A stretch of 37,834 nucleotides of DNA from a virus. The DNA lies in IMG/VR virus record IMGVR_UViG_3300036804_000178, positions 1 through 37,834 of that record; one strand, given 5' to 3'. Position numbers and translations under genes: made by a program. The notes under the pieces are model-generated. The model was not told the origin of the DNA. It did not search any database and was given only the letters and a program-made list of their open reading frames with translations. Numbering within the stretch: position 1 is the stretch's first letter; each line of letters begins with the position of its first letter. Below are positions 36,021 to 37,834 of the stretch, piece after piece.

Positions 36021-37834
36021 CAGACGCCGCCTGCGCCCGAGATGAAGCCAGTCGGGCTGACAGAGAGCCAGCCCATGCGCCGGGCATAGAGCACGTTCCT
36101 CGTGAACTGGTCGGCATCAGCCGGGCTGGCTGCTTTCATCTTCTGGCCGTAGTCCCGCTGCTCCTGCGGCGTCATGTCAGAGAGCCAGTAAACACGGGGA
36201 TCGAACTGACCTCCGGTCTGTGGGTCCGTGTCGTTGAAGGTCTGCTGCCACTGGCCGAACTGCGCCGGCCCCCAACCGGCTCGCTGCGCCTGGAGCCATG
36301 CGTTGTTCATCACCTGGATTGCGGTCTGATTGCCGGTCAGTGTGTGGATCAGAAGCCGGCGCCCCGCGTCTGACATCTCGACCGTTGGCGTCGAAGCCTC
36401 GGTCAGTTCTTGCCGCGCGTCAGTGATCGCCGACGAGTTGCCGAGCGCCTTGAGCGTTGTCTGGCCGAGCAGCGAGCTGTCTTTCTTGAACGCCTCACGC
36501 GCCTGCTGCGGGTCGGTGAAGTTATAGTCAGTCGTGTCGCCGAGGTGCAGGAACTGCACCACCTTATTGAGTGTCGAGGCGGTCTGCGCGCCGATGCCGC
36601 CCTGGAAGCCCGGCGTCGCCTCCTCGGCGCGCATATCTGCGAGGATCGCTTTGGTCTGCGGCACCTGCTGCACCTGCTGCTGCAGTGACGTCAGCTGCGC
36701 CTGCGACTGAGTGCCAGCCGCCGTCTGCTCGGCCTGCACTTGCGGTGCTGCCGTTACGCCGACGCCCCCGTAGATGCCGCCTGTGGGCGGCGGGGGCGGC
36801 GGCTGCGCCCACGCAGGCGTGCCACCCCCCGGAGCAGGAGAGGAAGCGCCAGCGGGCGCTGGCGGCGTTGTCGCGGGAGGCGCCGGGGTGCCGCCGCGGG
36901 GCGGCAGCTGCTCGGGCGTCACCGCCGTCTGCCAGTAGGGGCTGTTGGGCGGTGGCGCAGCGCCAGTGATCGGGCGCCCCGAGCTATCTACGCCACGGTA
37001 GTTCGGGTCCGGTTGTCCGTTCGGGAGAAAGCCTGGCGCTGGTGCGCCGCCCGCTGGGGCACCAGCAGGCGCTGGCAGCGGCGTGCCAGTGACCGGAGCG
37101 CCCGTGCCGGTGGCCCCCGCTGTAGCTCCCGTAGTGCGCGGCGTAGGCGCAGCCGTGCCGACTGCGGGTGTACCGGGATAGGCGCCGGTATAGCCCGGAC
37201 GGAAGGTGTTGTTGCTGTAAGGGCCGCTCGTGCTGGCAGGCGCTGTGTTGATGTTGGGATTGAGCTGCCGCATCGCCGGGTTGTTCGCCAGCAGCTGCAC
37301 CGCTTGCGCATGCGGCATCTGGATGATCTGGTTGTTGCCGATGTTCACATTGTCGATCGCCGTCGCCTCGCCCGGCGTCATCGTATACGGCACCGCCGCA
37401 CCCGGCCTCGGATAGCCAGGCAGATACGGGTTGCCCCCGACATAGAGCGTGCCGCCGCGGTAATTCACACCCGTCGAGGCCTGCGTCGTCGCCTCGTTCT
37501 GCTCTTTCGCGCTCTGGTTCATAAAAAACCAACCACGCGCCAGGTCGAGCGGATTCATCCCTGGCTGGTTGATCTGGCTGCGCGCCCAATCGGCTTCTAA
37601 TTGGTTGATAACCCCGCCCTTCAGGGCACTTGTCACGGCACCGTTCAGGTCATCAGCCGTAACGCCGCCAGTGGGATCAGCCTGCGTGGCGTTCTTTTCG
37701 CCCTGTAGCAGGATCGGCGTGATGAGGCCCGACAACGCGTTCATCTGCGACAATTTCGCGCCGAGGGCAGCGGTCGTGCCTGCGCCCTGCGCTGCCTGCG
37801 CTTGGCCGGCCTGCTGCATCGCTGGCCCCATGCC
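36020..37834 (-). CDS. Large ejection/internal virion protein, main part (continues at position 343)
   Basis: The body of the 676-residue protein whose start is at 343 after circle closure. It contains a Pro/Gly/Thr-rich linker (about residues 280-440 of the full protein; TPLPAPAGAPAGGAPAPG and similar), followed by a helical C-terminal part (QEQRDYGQKMKAASPADADQ, FTRNVLYARRMGWLS). A Tyr/Gly-rich patch (RGGTLYVGGNPYLPGYPRPG) lies near the front. No enzyme motif is seen. Its stop overlaps the start of the SLT ejection gene (TGATG). A role as an internal ejection protein is inferred from its place between the two other ejection proteins. Confidence 0.72.
   Translation of the reverse strand, partial: GMGPAMQQAGQAQAAQGAGTTAALGAKLSQMNALSGLITPILLQGEKNATQADPTGGVTADDLNGAVTSALKGGVINQLEADWARSQINQPGMNPLDLARGWFFMNQSAKEQNEATTQASTGVNYRGGTLYVGGNPYLPGYPRPGAAVPYTMTPGEATAIDNVNIGNNQIIQMPHAQAVQLLANNPAMRQLNPNINTAPASTSGPYSNNTFRPGYTGAYPGTPAVGTAAPTPRTTGATAGATGTGAPVTGTPLPAPAGAPAGGAPAPGFLPNGQPDPNYRGVDSSGRPITGAAPPPNSPYWQTAVTPEQLPPRGGTPAPPATTPPAPAGASSPAPGGGTPAWAQPPPPPPTGGIYGGVGVTAAPQVQAEQTAAGTQSQAQLTSLQQQVQQVPQTKAILADMRAEEATPGFQGGIGAQTASTLNKVVQFLHLGDTTDYNFTDPQQAREAFKKDSSLLGQTTLKALGNSSAITDARQELTEASTPTVEMSDAGRRLLIHTLTGNQTAIQVMNNAWLQAQRAGWGPAQFGQWQQTFNDTDPQTGGQFDPRVYWLSDMTPQEQRDYGQKMKAASPADADQFTRNVLYARRMGWLSVSPTGFISGAGGV
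37708..37834. repeat. Terminal direct repeat (right copy), circular-closure overlap
   Basis: Identical to 1-127. It permits the window to be closed to a circle of 37,707 bp, with the reading frame at 37831 continuing into 343. Confidence 0.95.

Overview
This window is a complete temperate bacteriophage genome in circular form. The first 127 bases recur exactly as the last 127 (1-127 = 37708-37834), so the molecule closes to a circle of 37,707 bp, and one large virion gene runs across the join. The GC-rich DNA, head and neck proteins of the phage P22 type, and small protein families often seen in alphaproteobacterial prophages suggest a P22-like podophage (short tail) of an alphaproteobacterium. 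The host is inferred; the virion type rests on gene order and protein likeness (portal, scaffold, coat, gp4-like and gp10-like neck proteins, ejection proteins). No tape measure, tail tube or sheath is seen.

Layout. The lytic programme is almost all on the minus strand. It starts at a Cro/YdaS-like gene near 21.5 kb and runs leftward: a nuclease (VRR-NUC) and small replication proteins, a primase-polymerase/helicase (17.5-19.5 kb), an array of TGTCCCG repeats, a small membrane protein, terminase (15.1-16.8 kb), an accessory block (zinc protein, SET-domain protein, endonuclease VII-like protein), portal, scaffold, coat, a homing-type nuclease, neck proteins, a sulfotransferase-GNAT fusion protein, then three or four ejection proteins across the circle join down to 33.4 kb. 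After a small plus-strand insert (32.35-33.4 kb; coiled-coil membrane protein, lipoprotein, membrane protein) the minus strand resumes with tail fibre (29.8-31.8 kb) and lysis genes (28.5-29.6 kb).

The plus strand carries the lysogeny and recombination arm: a CI-like repressor (21.6 kb) divergent from the Cro-like gene, a RecT annealing protein with a string of small overlapping genes, an excisionase and a tyrosine integrase (26.0-27.1 kb). Right after the integrase is the 3' half of a tRNA-Thr(GGT) gene on the minus strand, the probable attP core. Beyond attP (27.2-28.6 kb) sit three accessory genes, including a second endonuclease VII-like gene.

Most neighbouring genes overlap by ATGA, GTGA or TGATG, which fixes many start sites and implies coupled translation. 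The parts most worth a closer look are the SET-domain gene in the late operon, the sulfotransferase-GNAT fusion, the TGTCCCG array (possible origin), the 60-bp repeats before the coat gene, the compact Cro/CI control region, and the inserted plus-strand membrane cassette.
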